Of a DNA stretch of 64,000 nt, positions 17,862-26,568 are shown in pieces. Both the position numbers and the translations under genes were made by a program. The stretch is from assembly GCA_947167715.1 (NCBI GenBank), contig CAMVJD010000003.1, forward strand, positions 1-64,000, in the 5' to 3' direction. The notes beneath the pieces are model-generated. The model was not told where the DNA came from, did no database searches, and saw nothing but the letters and a program-made list of their open reading frames with translations. The first letter of the stretch is position 1, and every line of letters starts with the position of its first letter. The stretch is from an uncultured Eubacteriaceae bacterium. GTDB lineage: Bacteria > Bacillota > Clostridia > Lachnospirales > CAG-274.

Positions 17862-18513
17862 CTTTTTTTATGACCTCCTTGTATACTGCATTTGCAATAT
17901 CAAAATCCTCCGGATAATCAATGTCCATTGCTTCGATTTTACCAACTTCTTTTATAAATGGATGCGAACCTAATCGACGGTTATGTTTAAGAAAACTCTC
18001 TTTTGTAAATACATATGCAATGGAAGTTTCACCATAGATTAGCGGTAAATCCTGCGTCCTGGGGAAATGATCAGGATCAAAGTTTATAGGTTTCCCATCT
18101 TCCCACATGAATGTGCGCAACGACTCTGCACAAAACGCACTATCATATTCACCACTTGCAACCTTGTCAACCAACTCTGCAATAGTTGAAGGTTTTGCAA
18201 ATGGGGATGTTGTATGCGCATTAACATAAATATCCGCATCAACAGTTTTCATAAACTCACGAATAAAATCATTGGCGTTGATGTTGTCTCCGTCGAGATA
18301 ATCTGGTCGTTTGAGATATTTTACCCCCGGAATAACATATGGTATTACTGCGTCATCCGAACAATAGATGTAAATCTCATCAATATTGCCTGCATTTATA
18401 CATGCTTTCTGAATGAATGACATCAAAGGCTTTCCGTCAAAAAAAGGTTTTATGTTTTTACCTGGAACGCGTTTTGAGCCTAATTTAATTGGTATTAAAG
18501 CAACAGTTTTCAT
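17842..18513 (-). CDS. Acylneuraminate/KDO-type cytidylyltransferase
   Basis: Family members activate ulosonic acids as CMP-sugars. The 223-residue protein has the N-terminal loop ALIPIKLGSKRVPGKNI, which binds CTP, and the later conserved AHTTSPFAKPSTI and AMDIDYPEDFDIA (metal-binding Asp). Its ATG follows a clear AAGGAG. It is closest in pattern to NeuA-like proteins of polysaccharide loci. The acid it activates is not known. It is probably transferred by the polysialyltransferase-like protein at 19976-21100 upstream in the same operon. Confidence 0.82.
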   Translation of the reverse strand: MKTVALIPIKLGSKRVPGKNIKPFFDGKPLMSFIQKACINAGNIDEIYIYCSDDAVIPYVIPGVKYLKRPDYLDGDNINANDFIREFMKTVDADIYVNAHTTSPFAKPSTIAELVDKVASGEYDSAFCAESLRTFMWEDGKPINFDPDHFPRTQDLPLIYGETSIAYVFTKESFLKHNRRLGSHPFIKEVGKIEAMDIDYPEDFDIANAVYKEVIKKDGGSNN

Positions 18514-18667
18514 AAATTTACTCCTTAAAAAAATTTACTATAATATCTTTTTTAGTTTTAAAAAAATTAATACTATCTAGAAACATAAGCCTATGCTTTA
18601 CTTTTTATGCTATTCATTTTATTGACATATATTTTATTATAATAAAGATTATTCAGCATTGTTTATA

Positions 18668-19807
18668 CTATTTCGCTTTTAATATAAGCATTGCTTCGTG
18701 TAATAATTCTTTATGTCTTTTTATCAACTTATATATAATACGATATATATAACCAATTGGCATTAGCCATTTATGCTTATAAAAAAAAGGGTAGTGATAT
18801 TTAAAAACATTGATTGAAGGAAATAATCTCTTAAAACAATACCTAATCTTCCCAATTGTTTTAGAATTCGATTTATCCACTTCATCACTTATTACATTAT
18901 CAAGATTACCATATGTACCAGATAGTACAAAGCGTTTTAGAAAAAGCAATGAATCTTCATCCATTGACTCCAATTGAATAACGTTTTCAGTTAGAAAATA
19001 CCTTTCACAAAATTCTCTACACTTTTTTTCATAGTCTAGTAATTCAAGTTCGCACAAAATATTTTCCACGTAATCCCAATCAAGAGTAGGTTTGTTTTTC
19101 AAAAAAACAAACCTATCAATAAGTGAACGTAATCCTGTTCCTCCTTCAACATAATGCTTGTATTCATGAGTTGTTATATAAATATAAAAATCTTCATCTG
19201 TGAAGTGATATCCATATTTATTATTATCATCTTTCACTAAAATTTGCTTCACATTTCTAAAATATAATTCCCATTTAGGATTTGCATAATAAGACGCAAA
19301 AAGCGACATATGCATTTCAAAATTATAAAACGGTTTTTTTATAAACGCATCATCCTTGCCGTCATGGTTTGCCTTATATCCTCGTGAAATCATATAATCC
19401 CATATAATTTTCTGAAACCTATCATCAAACAAAATATCATTATCTGACATTTCTCTCATAACTGGGTCTGGATACATATCTTTTAGCAATACGCCTTTTA
19501 AGGGCAAATACCAGATTTTATTATCTTCTAAAAAAGATATGATTTTGTTTCGCTCAACGTCCATTGCGACACTTTTTGAAGCAATAAGGAGCAAATCATG
19601 TTCCCATTTTTTATATAAATCATTTGGTAATATAATATTTTGTTTTTTTAAGCACAGCAAGGTAATCGCAGTTAGGCTGTGTGCCTTACTTAATTCATAC
19701 AAGTCATATAAATTTATTTCTTTTTCACTAATTTGAATAGCTTTGTTATTCAAACCACATAATATAACATATAGCAAATTTATAGCTGATTCGAGATTAT
19801 TATGCAT
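18668..19807 (-). CDS. Nucleotidyltransferase-like protein of polysaccharide loci, copy 1
   Basis: A 379-residue protein of the 'uncharacterised nucleotidyltransferase' family (Pfam NTP_transf_5). The core is LPLKGVLLKDMYPDPVMREM followed by SDNDILF, the paired acidic residues of a minimal nucleotidyltransferase, at about residues 105-135. A helical C-terminal half holds the THEYKHYVEGG block. Reaction and substrate are unknown; members are common beside glycosyltransferases. Two homologues lie in this window: an intact one at 34038 and a fragment at 29246. Confidence 0.65.
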   Translation of the reverse strand: MHNNLESAINLLYVILCGLNNKAIQISEKEINLYDLYELSKAHSLTAITLLCLKKQNIILPNDLYKKWEHDLLLIASKSVAMDVERNKIISFLEDNKIWYLPLKGVLLKDMYPDPVMREMSDNDILFDDRFQKIIWDYMISRGYKANHDGKDDAFIKKPFYNFEMHMSLFASYYANPKWELYFRNVKQILVKDDNNKYGYHFTDEDFYIYITTHEYKHYVEGGTGLRSLIDRFVFLKNKPTLDWDYVENILCELELLDYEKKCREFCERYFLTENVIQLESMDEDSLLFLKRFVLSGTYGNLDNVISDEVDKSNSKTIGKIRYCFKRLFPSINVFKYHYPFFYKHKWLMPIGYIYRIIYKLIKRHKELLHEAMLILKAK

Positions 19808-19975
19808 ACAGTACTCTCCACTTAATTTTATAAATTAAAACATTTCCATATTTTGTATTTTTAATACACTATAGAGAATTGTTTTCCAGTTTTTACATAT
19901 TCAATAGAACAGCCTAAATACTCGCTTGTGCAAATTTAAAAATCCCCACAACTGATATATGATTAATGCTTTAAT

Positions 19976-21100
19976 TTACAAAAGCGATTTTAAAACTTCT
20001 TTCAACTTTTTATAACTTTCAGGAATAAAAACTTTTCTATCTTTTGTAATACTAAGATATTTTTTTATATAATTCCCTAATAACTTATCACTCGTTTTCA
20101 GTTTATGCTTCATGCATTCATACAAAAAAACTTTATAGCAGTCATCACCAAAAAAAATATCGGACGAGAACAAAGCTCCTGAACCTATTGAAACAAATAT
20201 TTTTCCGTTCATGTTATTATTTAGTTGAATAATTTCCCAAGGAACGGATGAAACCTCCGAAACATGAACTCCTAGATTTTGATAGCGGTTTCCCTTCCTT
20301 CTCGGATGCATTTTTATCAATATGTCTTTAGGTTCAAAAACATTACATAGTTGCTCCACAAGATCAACTTCTTCGTTATTATTTTCGAAATAGGCTGCAC
20401 CCGATTCAAAAAAAATAATCTTTTCATCTATTTTATCTGCCGTATAATCAAATGCCTGATTCAAAAACTCTCTTAATTCATCATTATCCCTACTTATTTG
20501 AGGACTTTTAATCAGCTTATATTTAGGCCTTATTACAGATATTTCCGTGTTTGATAGATAATACCCCTTAACAGCATCCTCTATACAGTAATTTTGAAAC
20601 ATCTTTTGTGTAAAACGTTCTAAAAAAACACGAAATTTGCCTTTTTCCTTTCCATATTCATACATACCACTACTAACACCATCTTCGATCCTAAAAACTT
20701 GCATTCGTGGATTATTATTTTTACATGTGTTAAATATAGCCTCCGGTAAAGCTCCTGCGCCATTGAAGAAAAAAATATCATATTTTTTATCAAAGTTCGT
20801 TTGCAATATTTCATCTACTACAACTTTAGGCTTAACCAATGACCTAAGATAAAGTATATATTTGGGTAATTTTTTTATTATACTCCATGTTTTCCCGGTT
20901 CTGCACAAAACAGTATCTGCCAAATATACATTTTCATACACTGTTTTGTTATTCAAATTATTATATATTTGTTTAGCACTTTTAAAAGAATTATATATAA
21001 TAATATCTGCTTTTTCATCTTTATATAATGTCATTTTTAAATTTGTTGCTATTATGAATTGGAATGCCGAATCCACACAAAATAACAAATTTTTTTCCAT
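19976..21100 (-). CDS. Polysialyltransferase-like (GT52/POLYST type) glycosyltransferase
   Basis: The 374-residue protein shows a GT-B pattern of CMP-sialic-acid-using transferases. It starts LLFCVDSAFQFIIATNL, has FFNGAGALPE midway, the KMHPRRKG motif (HP motif that binds CMP) near residue 265, and a Ser-rich VSIGSGALFSS near 305. These match the alpha-2,8-polysialyltransferase/GT52 families in order, but overall similarity is weak. With a NeuA-like gene in the same operon, it is the likely transferase for the CMP-activated acid. It has AGGAG before its ATG and follows the Wzx gene by 12 bases. Confidence 0.55.
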   Translation of the reverse strand: MEKNLLFCVDSAFQFIIATNLKMTLYKDEKADIIIYNSFKSAKQIYNNLNNKTVYENVYLADTVLCRTGKTWSIIKKLPKYILYLRSLVKPKVVVDEILQTNFDKKYDIFFFNGAGALPEAIFNTCKNNNPRMQVFRIEDGVSSGMYEYGKEKGKFRVFLERFTQKMFQNYCIEDAVKGYYLSNTEISVIRPKYKLIKSPQISRDNDELREFLNQAFDYTADKIDEKIIFFESGAAYFENNNEEVDLVEQLCNVFEPKDILIKMHPRRKGNRYQNLGVHVSEVSSVPWEIIQLNNNMNGKIFVSIGSGALFSSDIFFGDDCYKVFLYECMKHKLKTSDKLLGNYIKKYLSITKDRKVFIPESYKKLKEVLKSLL

Positions 21101-21112
21101 AGTTTTTTCTCC

Positions 21113-22519
21113 TTAATTAACATACGATTTTAGCAGTAGATAAAATTTTAATATGCTATTCTTTTTTAAGCACAAATAAATTAAATAGAATATTAAATAC
21201 AAAATCAGTCCCAATATACCTCCAATATTCCAACTCATGACAATAAACAAAATTGACAAAAGGTTTTCTCCCATCATATTTTGATATAAATTTACACCTT
21301 CTATCAATTTTGTCAACAACATCTCGGATACTGTGCATCTAAAAGCAAGCAATATAACTATCGAAATAATCGCAGCATCCAAATTCTGCAATACAAATAC
21401 ACTTATATAAGAAAGCACGGCACTAAGCAAAACTGTTGCAACATTTACCGCAAAGAGCCATTTTTCTTTTCTCAATGCCTTTAAATATGTATTTATCAAA
21501 AGAGTAACCTTGCTTTCATAAATGCACATTGGAAATAAGATTGCCATATATTTAAGGCTATCTGCATAGTTTGGTAACCATATAGACAAAATTGTTTTTA
21601 TTGGATAGTAGAAAACCAACATTCCTAACAATGGTATCATCATACCATCACGAAGAACAGAATACACTTCAGAATATTTATCTTGACTCATCCGTTTTAA
21701 CAACGGAAAAATAACATTCGCCACCGCTTTTATCACGACCAGCAAAAGATTTGAAATTGATATTGTCAAAGATATTTTTCCAAATGTTGCTATATCCCAT
21801 TTTTTCTCTATTGCCATTCTAACCAACCCTATTATAAGAAAACTGGCTATATTGGCCAACATCAAGTTAATACCAACTTTTGTATTGATAATTGCTTCAG
21901 CTACAGATGATTTAAATTTATAAGGTTTTTCCAATACGATATCACTACAACAAAACATTGAATAACATAATGAAAATAATTTACCAATAAGATCAGCTAT
22001 TATTACTGCTTTATAACTTGCGTACTTCAAAACAAATAATAGCAATATCCCGATAACCACAACTATTTTCTCTATCATAGTTATGATGGCATATTCTTTA
22101 ATTCTGTTTGTTCCTTGCAGCAAATATTGCAAAAGACACTTTGGCATTATCAAAACTGTGGAAATCCCCGTACATACTATAACAAACCACTTAGTATTCT
22201 CAGGAACAAAAATATATCCATAAAACATTATGCATACGCCAATTAACATCTCGAAAAGTAATAGCAACCAAAATTGTCCACTAAATAGTTTTCTGTCTAA
22301 TTTATCGTAGTATGCACCTGCATATCTTAAAAATATACCATCACACCAACCAAAATGAAAAAAACCTATATAACTCACATAAAAAAGATATAATTGGAAA
22401 TATCCATAACTTTCAACATTAAGGAATTTAGGTACTATAAACGTAATGATAGACGAAATTATTAATGATATTACATTACTTAAAAGTGTATACGAAAAAT
22501 TTTTAAAAAACTCCTTCAT
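21113..22519 (-). CDS. Wzx-type oligosaccharide flippase (first locus)
   Basis: A 468-residue integral membrane protein with about 12-14 hydrophobic spans, starting MKEFFKNFSYTLLSNVISLI. This is the MVF/PST layout of flippases that move lipid-linked repeat units across the membrane. The N-terminal half holds the pattern FHFGWCDGIFLRYAG seen in members of this family. It lies between the acetyltransferase and the transferase gene. The specificity is presumably the repeat unit made by this locus. Confidence 0.8.
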   Translation of the reverse strand: MKEFFKNFSYTLLSNVISLIISSIITFIVPKFLNVESYGYFQLYLFYVSYIGFFHFGWCDGIFLRYAGAYYDKLDRKLFSGQFWLLLLFEMLIGVCIMFYGYIFVPENTKWFVIVCTGISTVLIMPKCLLQYLLQGTNRIKEYAIITMIEKIVVVIGILLLFVLKYASYKAVIIADLIGKLFSLCYSMFCCSDIVLEKPYKFKSSVAEAIINTKVGINLMLANIASFLIIGLVRMAIEKKWDIATFGKISLTISISNLLLVVIKAVANVIFPLLKRMSQDKYSEVYSVLRDGMMIPLLGMLVFYYPIKTILSIWLPNYADSLKYMAILFPMCIYESKVTLLINTYLKALRKEKWLFAVNVATVLLSAVLSYISVFVLQNLDAAIISIVILLAFRCTVSEMLLTKLIEGVNLYQNMMGENLLSILFIVMSWNIGGILGLILYLIFYLIYLCLKKNSILKFYLLLKSYVN

Positions 22520-22537
22520 GAAAATTCTCCATTATAG

Positions 22538-23164
22538 CTATTTCTTCAGACAATCAAGCCAGTCAGATTGGATGTCCAAATCTTGAAGTAATTTGTCTTT
22601 GTTCTCTTTTATAAAATCTTCATCCATTTTTGCAAGATCGAGCTGCATAAGATACTTGATGGTTTCTTCGTTAAATCTGTATTTAATTATCTTTGCCGGA
22701 ACTCCTCCTACTATAGCGTAAGGTGGCACATTTTTTGTCACGACACTACCTGCGGTAATTATAGCCCCCTGCGAGATGTGTATACCGGATAAAATCACAG
22801 ACTTTTCAGCAATCCATACATCATCATCTACAATAATGTCACCCTTAGATTGCAAATCTTCTTCACTAAAAAAAACTCTGCTAATGGGATATGTTGTAAG
22901 ACAATTGTATTGATGATTGCCAGCCAAAAGGAAAACCGCTGTTTTTGCTATGGAACAAAAGTCACCGATTTTTATTTTACCTGCTTTGCTATCATTATAT
23001 GAGTAAAGATTTAAATATCCGTAAGTATTCTTTCCTATGGAAATAATACTGTTTATATTAAAACGATTACCCGGAATCATTTTCGTCTTAATGTTTCTAC
23101 TAAACCTTATTCTAAAAAGCAAAAGTCTAAATGGTTCCCACAAAAAAGCAACATATTTTCTCAT
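22538..23164 (-). CDS. CatB-type hexapeptide O-acetyltransferase (first locus)
   Basis: A 208-residue left-handed beta-helix protein. Hexapeptide turns run through ISIGKNTYGYLNLY and KIGDFCSIAKTAVFLLAGNH (with the catalytic His of CatB-like xenobiotic/sugar acetyltransferases) to DDDVWIAEKSVILSGIHI and AIITAGSVVTKNVPPYAIVG. It would transfer acetyl from acetyl-CoA to a sugar hydroxyl of the polysaccharide. A similar protein (38063-38680) serves the second locus. It is 18 bases upstream of the flippase gene. Confidence 0.85.
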   Translation of the reverse strand: MRKYVAFLWEPFRLLLFRIRFSRNIKTKMIPGNRFNINSIISIGKNTYGYLNLYSYNDSKAGKIKIGDFCSIAKTAVFLLAGNHQYNCLTTYPISRVFFSEEDLQSKGDIIVDDDVWIAEKSVILSGIHISQGAIITAGSVVTKNVPPYAIVGGVPAKIIKYRFNEETIKYLMQLDLAKMDEDFIKENKDKLLQDLDIQSDWLDCLKK

Positions 23165-23211
23165 AATAAACCCTTTTTTCTAAATAAAAAAACTAAAGCC
23201 ATTTCAACAAC

Positions 23212-24423
23212 TTACTCGTCCATTTGTGTAATAGTTCTCCATTTGTATAATAAAGCACCAAAAGAAATAAAGAAAAGAGTTGTTACAGGATAGTGCACAA
23301 ATGGTTCATAAAAAAAGAATACACAAAAAAAGGATATAAGAACCGCTTCTAACATTAATTCCAGTTCATCCATTTTGTTGTTTATAAATTTCTTTATAGT
23401 TTTTGCAAAATAATAAAGAATAATAGCAATATATATTAACCCATAATTATATAAATCACTTATATATAAGTTATCCGTGGTATTAAAATTATCCCATTCA
23501 AATTTAACTTTTAACATCATTTCGGCTGCAGCGTGACTTCCATTTCCTATCAAGATGTTATCTATAGATCCGTTAAAAAAATTCCTTACAATATAGAATA
23601 TTGTTGCAGTCCTTTGGTAATCGCGATTATAGCTCAAGGCCACCTCTGTTCTATCAAAAACATATGATATCAATCCTAATTTATAAAAAATCCATAAACC
23701 AATTGGTATCAAAATCAAATATAATATAAAAGTTGTTTTTTTAATTTTTAATTTTTTACTTCTATATATCCTATACATTGTTATTAAGCACAAAAATAAA
23801 AGTCCTATCCAAGATGATCTTGAGCCCGTTAGAATAATATTACATATAATTAATAAAATCATAAATGTTTGAAACATAGATTTTTTAAACAAGCACACCC
23901 ATCCGATTAACGCAAATAACATACAGTTTGCGTAAATTATAGGATGTCTAAATGGGCCATAAATCCTTTCATTTTTATATCCCACTAAATCGCCCACAGT
24001 AATCTTGTCAAAATAATTAACTTTTGTCATATATTCAATTATTCCAAAAATACATACAACAGATAATAGAATACATATAATTCTTATTCCTGCTTTTAAA
24101 TAACGATCCCCAAAAGCATACTCCATATAATACCCCAACAATACTAACATAATATTTATAGATATCTCAGCAATATACTTAAAGTTCCATTGATATAATA
24201 AAGTGCTTAAAACAGCAATGCCAAATCCACAAAAAAAAAGAAATTCTTTAGATAGTACTCCTATAAATATTGGTTTCGATGATTTAAAAAGCATAAAATA
24301 TAAAAAGCAACAAATAATAGTTACTATCCATATCGTCGGATTCAATAATAACTTTGAAATCATACTAGCCAATAATAACACAACAAAAATATTTATTTCG
24401 TATTTCTTCAAAACAATTTTCAT
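23212..24423 (-). CDS. Wzy/O-antigen ligase-type polymerase (first locus)
   Basis: A 403-residue membrane protein with about ten to twelve spans and one larger loop around residues 270-310, the layout of Wzy polymerases and WaaL ligases. GSRSSWIGLLFL (near residue 200) is the conserved arginine-containing stretch of the O-antigen ligase family. It would join repeat units after flipping. Together with the Wzx gene downstream it marks this locus as Wzx/Wzy dependent. Ligase and polymerase cannot be told apart from sequence. Confidence 0.75.
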   Translation of the reverse strand: MKIVLKKYEINIFVVLLLASMISKLLLNPTIWIVTIICCFLYFMLFKSSKPIFIGVLSKEFLFFCGFGIAVLSTLLYQWNFKYIAEISINIMLVLLGYYMEYAFGDRYLKAGIRIICILLSVVCIFGIIEYMTKVNYFDKITVGDLVGYKNERIYGPFRHPIIYANCMLFALIGWVCLFKKSMFQTFMILLIICNIILTGSRSSWIGLLFLCLITMYRIYRSKKLKIKKTTFILYLILIPIGLWIFYKLGLISYVFDRTEVALSYNRDYQRTATIFYIVRNFFNGSIDNILIGNGSHAAAEMMLKVKFEWDNFNTTDNLYISDLYNYGLIYIAIILYYFAKTIKKFINNKMDELELMLEAVLISFFCVFFFYEPFVHYPVTTLFFISFGALLYKWRTITQMDE

Positions 24424-24429
24424 AACACT

Positions 24430-25416
24430 CTACCAATTTCTTATATCTTTCAAGAGATTTACGGGAGAAAACTCACCCTCATATTTGTAGTCGACCGCAA
24501 CATCTTTCTTTACCCAATCCCAATCAATTTTTTTAACATCGCTGAACACTTGAATATAATTTGGATCGTAGTATTTACTATGTATTACAGATTCATTATT
24601 TGTCAGTAGCTTTTTGTTGTAACAAATCGCTTCCTTAAACCGTAAAGTATTACCCTTTTGTCCGGTATTAATAATTTCCAATATACATTTCGTTTTCTTT
24701 GTATAGGCAACTATTTCGTTATAATTCATAGGTTGATTCACTTCTATACATTCACATTCATTTATTTGTTCTTTAGGTACACTATTTAACCGGATTTTGT
24801 AATTTATGCTTTCTTGGACCGTCTTAATTATTGCTTTTATTATTTCCAACCTTTCGTTGTTTCTGTAATTTCCTATGTATAGCAAATCACTTTTTTCAGC
24901 CGTTATTTCATCAGTTTCTATCATTGAGTAAAAATCAAAAAACTGCATACCGTATTTTTCGCAATCCGATTGGTCAAAAGAATAGCATTGATCTATTTGA
25001 TAATACGCTTTATATTTTTCAAATGATCCCCTATCCGTAGCTATACCTATATTTTCAATTGTATCAGGCATATATAAAATAATTTTTGTATTATATTTCT
25101 TTTTTAGCATTTTAATATATGACGGGGAATATTTAATACCTGTTTGAAAAATAATATAATTTGTTCCATCACATAATTCTTCTGGCTGAATTGAAAAATA
25201 TTTATTCCAAATCCCTTTATAAGGCAAGCATACAATACTGTTAAGTTTATTTGAAAAATGCGCCTTTATTAATTTTTTTAATATTCCATTAGAGAATGTA
25301 CTAATTTCTTTTTTTATTGTAACTATGTCTGCTATATCATTCCAAACATATAATCCAAAATTTATATTAGCATTTATACCATTTATAACAATAAACCATT
25401 TTTCATTATCACTCAT
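24430..25416 (-). CDS. Possible glycosyltransferase of unknown family
   Basis: A 328-residue soluble protein without recognised domain. A GT-B like alternation is visible: an N-terminal half with KKYNTKIILYMPDT and DQSDCEKYGMQF, and a C-terminal half with LLYIGNYRNNERLEII and LEIINTGQKGNTLRFKEAIC. The second resembles the donor-side Glu-rich block of transferases found in capsule loci. It stands between gmhB and the polymerase, so a transferase or polysaccharide-modifying role is likely. The evidence is position and pattern only. Confidence 0.5.
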   Translation of the reverse strand: MSDNEKWFIVINGINANINFGLYVWNDIADIVTIKKEISTFSNGILKKLIKAHFSNKLNSIVCLPYKGIWNKYFSIQPEELCDGTNYIIFQTGIKYSPSYIKMLKKKYNTKIILYMPDTIENIGIATDRGSFEKYKAYYQIDQCYSFDQSDCEKYGMQFFDFYSMIETDEITAEKSDLLYIGNYRNNERLEIIKAIIKTVQESINYKIRLNSVPKEQINECECIEVNQPMNYNEIVAYTKKTKCILEIINTGQKGNTLRFKEAICYNKKLLTNNESVIHSKYYDPNYIQVFSDVKKIDWDWVKKDVAVDYKYEGEFSPVNLLKDIRNW

Positions 25417-25439
25417 ATAAATTCTTCACTTTCAATAAA

Positions 25440-26006
25440 TTATTGACATATTTTTTTTGCCGCCTCTTTTAAAGATAATACATACTCAATCTTTTGCCTT
25501 TTATCCGAATCCAGTGCTAATAGTAGATTTTTGTTTGATATTCCTCCCACAAGAAACCCTCTACAATTCGTATTAAAACAAATCTCTAAATCTCTTATTT
25601 TATCACCAATTGCAAAGCTTCTATCTATATCTATATCTAGCTCCTGTATTGCCTGTGTAAATAATCCTAGTTTGGGTTTTCTGCACTCGCAGTCAATTCT
25701 ATATTTCTCCACGCTCGCGTCTTTTAGATGTGGACAGTAGTATGATCCCGCAATGTTAATACCGTTTTTTTTCAATTCTATGCACATGTAATCCATGAGT
25801 TTATAATACTCTTGTTCTGTATAATATCCTCTGCCTATACCCGATTGGTTAGTTATTATCACAAGTAGGAAACCGGCATCTTGAAGCATTTTTAACCCAT
25901 CTATTACACCTGGAATAAATTCAAAATCCTCTATTTTGTAAAGATAATGTTTTTCAACATTTATAGTCCCATCTCTATCTAAAAATACTGCCTTATTTAA
26001 GCTCAT
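25440..26006 (-). CDS. gmhB: D,D-heptose 1,7-bisphosphate 7-phosphatase
   Basis: This HAD phosphatase removes the C7 phosphate in ADP-heptose synthesis. The motifs are FLDRDGTIN (Asp nucleophile), ITNQSGIGRGYY and the zinc-binding CPHLKD..CECRKPKLG, which distinguishes GmhB from histidinol phosphatase-like relatives lacking it; motif IV is IGDKIRDL. The ATG at 26006 is chosen over a TTG six bases upstream. It overlaps gmhA by 14 bases, so it is co-translated with gmhA and hldE. About 188 residues is normal. Confidence 0.9.
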   Translation of the reverse strand: MSLNKAVFLDRDGTINVEKHYLYKIEDFEFIPGVIDGLKMLQDAGFLLVIITNQSGIGRGYYTEQEYYKLMDYMCIELKKNGINIAGSYYCPHLKDASVEKYRIDCECRKPKLGLFTQAIQELDIDIDRSFAIGDKIRDLEICFNTNCRGFLVGGISNKNLLLALDSDKRQKIEYVLSLKEAAKKICQ

Positions 26007-26565
26007 TTTCAACTATCTCACATATACTATGAATTATTGTTATATGACTTTCCTGGACTCTTGCCGTAGTATTACATTTGACAATTACCGGATAATCAAC
26101 TTTTCTGCTGATCTTTCCTCCGTCTTTACCTAACAGTGCGGCAGTTTTAGCACCGCTTTCTTTTGCTGCGTCAACAGCTCTGAGCACATTTTCAGAATTC
26201 CCGCTGGTGCTTATACCTATAAACACATCTTTATCTGTAAGATGAGCCTTAGCTTGTCTTGCAAAAGCATCATCATACCCATAATCATTGGCAATAGCAG
26301 TAAGCGTAGCAACATCCGCATTTAGAACAACAGCAGGCCAAGGATTTCTTTCTTTTTGAAACCTGCCAACTATCTCACCCGCAAAATGCAATGCATCAGA
26401 TGCCGAACCACCATTGCCGCATAAAACAAGTTTTCCTCCTCTTTTTATGCACTCAACAATCTCATCCGCAAGTTCCTCAATAACATTTATTAAGGCTTCA
26501 TCAGCAATTATGCTTTTTTTAACTTCTATACTATCCTGCAATCTTTCTATAACAATACTGCCCAT
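25993..26565 (-). CDS. gmhA: Sedoheptulose 7-phosphate isomerase
   Basis: GmhA converts sedoheptulose 7-phosphate to D-glycero-D-manno-heptose 7-phosphate. The 190-residue SIS-domain protein has CGNGGSASDALHFAGEIVGRF (phosphate-binding loop), ADVATLTAIANDYGYD (catalytic Asp/Glu region) and STSGNSENV, all characteristic. Start ATG follows AAGGAG. It is tightly packed between hldE (three bases) and gmhB (overlap). Confidence 0.94.
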   Translation of the reverse strand: MGSIVIERLQDSIEVKKSIIADEALINVIEELADEIVECIKRGGKLVLCGNGGSASDALHFAGEIVGRFQKERNPWPAVVLNADVATLTAIANDYGYDDAFARQAKAHLTDKDVFIGISTSGNSENVLRAVDAAKESGAKTAALLGKDGGKISRKVDYPVIVKCNTTARVQESHITIIHSICEIVENELK

Positions 26566-26568
26566 CTT

